Of a stretch of DNA of 64,000 nt, positions 62,528 to 64,000 are shown piece after piece. Position 1 is the first letter of the stretch. The number at the start of each line of letters is the position of its first letter. The notes below the pieces were generated by a model. It searched no databases. It was not told where the DNA came from and saw only the letters and a list, made by a program, of their open reading frames with translations. A program made the position numbers and the translations under genes. The DNA lies in contig JAFDYF010000104.1 of assembly GCA_018267575.1 (NCBI GenBank), forward strand, positions 60,338 to 124,337, in the 5' to 3' direction. The DNA comes from Bacteroidota bacterium. GTDB taxonomy: Bacteria > Bacteroidota > Bacteroidia > Chitinophagales > Chitinophagaceae.

Positions 62528-63619
62528 ATGCGCCAACCAATTTTTGGGTTATTCCTATTTACATTTTTCATTACTTCCTGTAAAAAAAATGGCAGCTCGC
62601 CCTCACCATTACCTCCGCCTGGTAACAGTGGTACTGTTTACGCGGTTGGATATGAATCAAATGGTACAGTAACAGTTGCCAAATACTGGAAAGATAATGT
62701 GGCGGTAAATCTAACCGATGGCACTAAAAACGCTCAGGCAACTGGAATATTCATTTCAGGAAATGATGTTTATATATCAGGATTTGAAGTAAACAGCAAT
62801 GGTATCGATGTTGCCAAATATTGGAAAAACGGCCAGGCAGTTATTCTTTCAGATGGTACCAATAATGAAATTGCTTATGGTATTGCTGTTTCCGGAAATG
62901 ATGTTTTTGTTCTGGGGACGATTTTTTCCAACAATGGTAGTACCAGAAAGGTAAGGGAGTGGGTAAACGGAGTGGGATACACAGGTAATTTGGATCTGAC
63001 AAATAATAATACAGGCATTGACAGTTATGCACTAACTGTCAGTAACGGCATTTTTTCTGCAGCAGGTATATCCAATAATAATGACGGAAGCACGTCGGCC
63101 ATTTACTGGTCGCATACATTACCCTTCGCATGGATTGCCCCTACCACCATTACCACCGGGACAGCATTCGGGATTGCAGCATCTGGTTCAGATGTATATA
63201 TATGCGGATCGGTAAAAAGCCAGACAGCGCCATTTTATAACACAATGGCATACTACTGGAAGGGCAATTTACCATTTCCGCTTACTGATGGTACAAAAGG
63301 TGCAGGTGCGTTTGGGATATGTCTATCAGGAACAGATGTGTATGTATGCGGTTACGAACAGACTGGTCCGAGTTCCGGCAGCTATCCGCAAATTGCCAAG
63401 TATTGGAAAAATGGTACTGCAAGGGCGCTGGGGAATGGATCAATCAGTACCTATGGTCGAAGCATTTTTGTTTCCAACAGTGACATTTACGTTTGTGGAG
63501 GTGATAGTTATAAAGTGGGAAGCACTACATACAATCACGGGTACTTATGGAAAAATGGAGCGGTGATCGACTCAACTGTTAATAATGGACAAATGGTTGC
63601 AGTTGCAGTTGCTCAATAA
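62528..63619 (+). CDS. Repeat-containing lipoprotein, hypothetical
   Basis: 363 residues. MRQPIFGLFLFTFFITSCKK is a lipoprotein signal with Cys18, followed by a Ser/Pro spacer. The rest comprises about six units of 45-55 residues with the consensus A.GI..SGNDVYV.G and AKYWKNG.A..LTDGT (units near 40, 85, 130, 215, 270 and 320). The pattern resembles blades of a beta-propeller, with small conserved strands. I do not recognise a named family. It is likely a surface or periplasmic binding protein, adjacent to the two-component pair. Confidence 0.78.
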   Translation: MRQPIFGLFLFTFFITSCKKNGSSPSPLPPPGNSGTVYAVGYESNGTVTVAKYWKDNVAVNLTDGTKNAQATGIFISGNDVYISGFEVNSNGIDVAKYWKNGQAVILSDGTNNEIAYGIAVSGNDVFVLGTIFSNNGSTRKVREWVNGVGYTGNLDLTNNNTGIDSYALTVSNGIFSAAGISNNNDGSTSAIYWSHTLPFAWIAPTTITTGTAFGIAASGSDVYICGSVKSQTAPFYNTMAYYWKGNLPFPLTDGTKGAGAFGICLSGTDVYVCGYEQTGPSSGSYPQIAKYWKNGTARALGNGSISTYGRSIFVSNSDIYVCGGDSYKVGSTTYNHGYLWKNGAVIDSTVNNGQMVAVAVAQ

Positions 63620-63891
63620 TTTGTGTTTAATAGTTAATTATTATATAGCAATTCAAGCTTGGGCGGGTTCATTGCTAAACCAAATGATGATTGTTTGCAT
63701 TCCCGCGGGGTCTGGGATCGCCGACCTCGGGTAAAAGAAAGAGCTTGTCGCCTTAGGCTGAACAAATCCACTCCATCATTTGTGGATTTTTTGGCAATGA
63801 TGCATCTTGGGCTTAAACCACTATGACCAAAACCAGCTCCTTCCTGCAAAAATTCATGACCTGCTTTATTGTAGGACTTACCACAACAGCG
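63620..63891. other. Intergenic region near the right edge
   Basis: No convincing gene. CCCGCGGGGTCTGGGATCGC (about 63702-63721) and GACCTCGGG nearby resemble the GGGTCTGGGG element around 46248. A TTGTGGATTTTTTGG segment near 63780 has no clear hairpin in front. Confidence 0.35.
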
Positions 63892-64000
63892 TTATTGCTG
63901 ACTTTGAGAAATAGTGAACACTAAATCAGTTCCCCAGATGGTTGTTTTTCCCTCGTAGGCATTTGCTTGCTGCTTTCCCTTATCTTTCCATTTATTTGGC
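63892..64000 (-). CDS. Possible C-terminal end of a leftward gene (partial)
   Basis: Read leftward from the right edge, 35 codons (WKDKGKQQANAYEGKT ... WGTDLVFTISQSQQ) end at TAA 63892-63894. Composition fits coding DNA, but the stretch is too short to assign and another frame is also open for some of this length. A gene continuing beyond the window would confirm it. Confidence 0.3.
   Translation of the reverse strand, partial: PNKWKDKGKQQANAYEGKTTIWGTDLVFTISQSQQ

Noticed and set aside
63824..63922. A 32-residue frame with a hydrophobic centre on the plus strand.
   Set aside because: It overlaps a leftward frame that looks more like coding DNA, has no promoter, and I know no similar family.
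1..64000. tRNA, rRNA, insertion sequence or prophage.
   Set aside because: I saw no cloverleaf with CCA-proximal T arm motif, no rRNA core sequence, and no transposase, integrase or phage protein on either strand.

Overview
The window looks like a chromosomal segment of a Bacteroidota bacterium, most likely a Chitinophagaceae-type member. Evidence: promoters match the Bacteroidetes TAnnTTTG -7 box and genes lack Shine-Dalgarno sequences; FtsZ ends with the Bacteroidetes PAYIRRN tail; FtsI carries a PASTA domain; atpD-atpC stand apart from the other ATP synthase genes with a short epsilon subunit; there are many Gfo/Idh/MocA oxidoreductases, lipoproteins and outer-membrane barrels. I see no rRNA, tRNA, CRISPR array, phage or insertion sequence. 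The genus is inference.

Layout. (1) 1-13413 is a sugar-catabolic region. A leftward block holds a secreted DUF1080 (3-keto-glycoside hydrolase type) gene cut by the window edge, a lipoprotein oxidoreductase, a NagB-like deaminase, a second oxidoreductase, a NagA-like deacetylase and a third oxidoreductase with an export signal. A rightward block holds a cupin, a ROK sugar kinase, a pseudouridine synthase, a TfoX-N protein, an exported TIM-barrel isomerase/epimerase, a small hypothetical and a fourth oxidoreductase. Two leftward promoters share a near-identical palindromic operator. (2) 13571-30769 is the complete leftward division/cell-wall cluster mraZ-rsmH-ftsL-ftsI-murE-mraY-murD-ftsW-murG-murC-ftsQ-ftsA-ftsZ, without murF, closed by a strong terminator after ftsZ and opened by a promoter that overlaps a triple 10-nt repeat resembling a MraZ box. 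(3) 30989-46000 holds a DUF3052 pseudogene, queA, an orphan histidine kinase, a YqgE gene, atpD-atpC, a GNAT-like gene, dnaX (with an A9 slippage site that should yield a short gamma-like form), a 1159-residue GH18-NodB-GT2 fusion that combines glycan synthesis, deacetylation and cleavage, and the two-lipoyl E2 of a 2-oxoacid dehydrogenase. (4) 46318-58097 is mostly leftward envelope genes: an outer-membrane protein, an alpha/beta-hydrolase lipoprotein, an M1 peptidase, a methyltransferase, an HU-domain membrane protein, and a TPR/outer-membrane-barrel pair. (5) 58261-63619 runs rightward: DoxX, a thioesterase, a TPR-histidine kinase/LuxR regulator pair and a repeat lipoprotein.

Intergenic DNA is unusually rich in small repeats: degenerate 7-nt tandem arrays, a dispersed AGCATnCTTGCGTCGCAC module, and palindromes built on GTCAGACCG. 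The most rewarding observations are the dnaX slippage site, the putative 3-keto/amino-sugar locus with its shared operator, the MraZ-box promoter, the trifunctional glycan enzyme and the intergenic repeat families.
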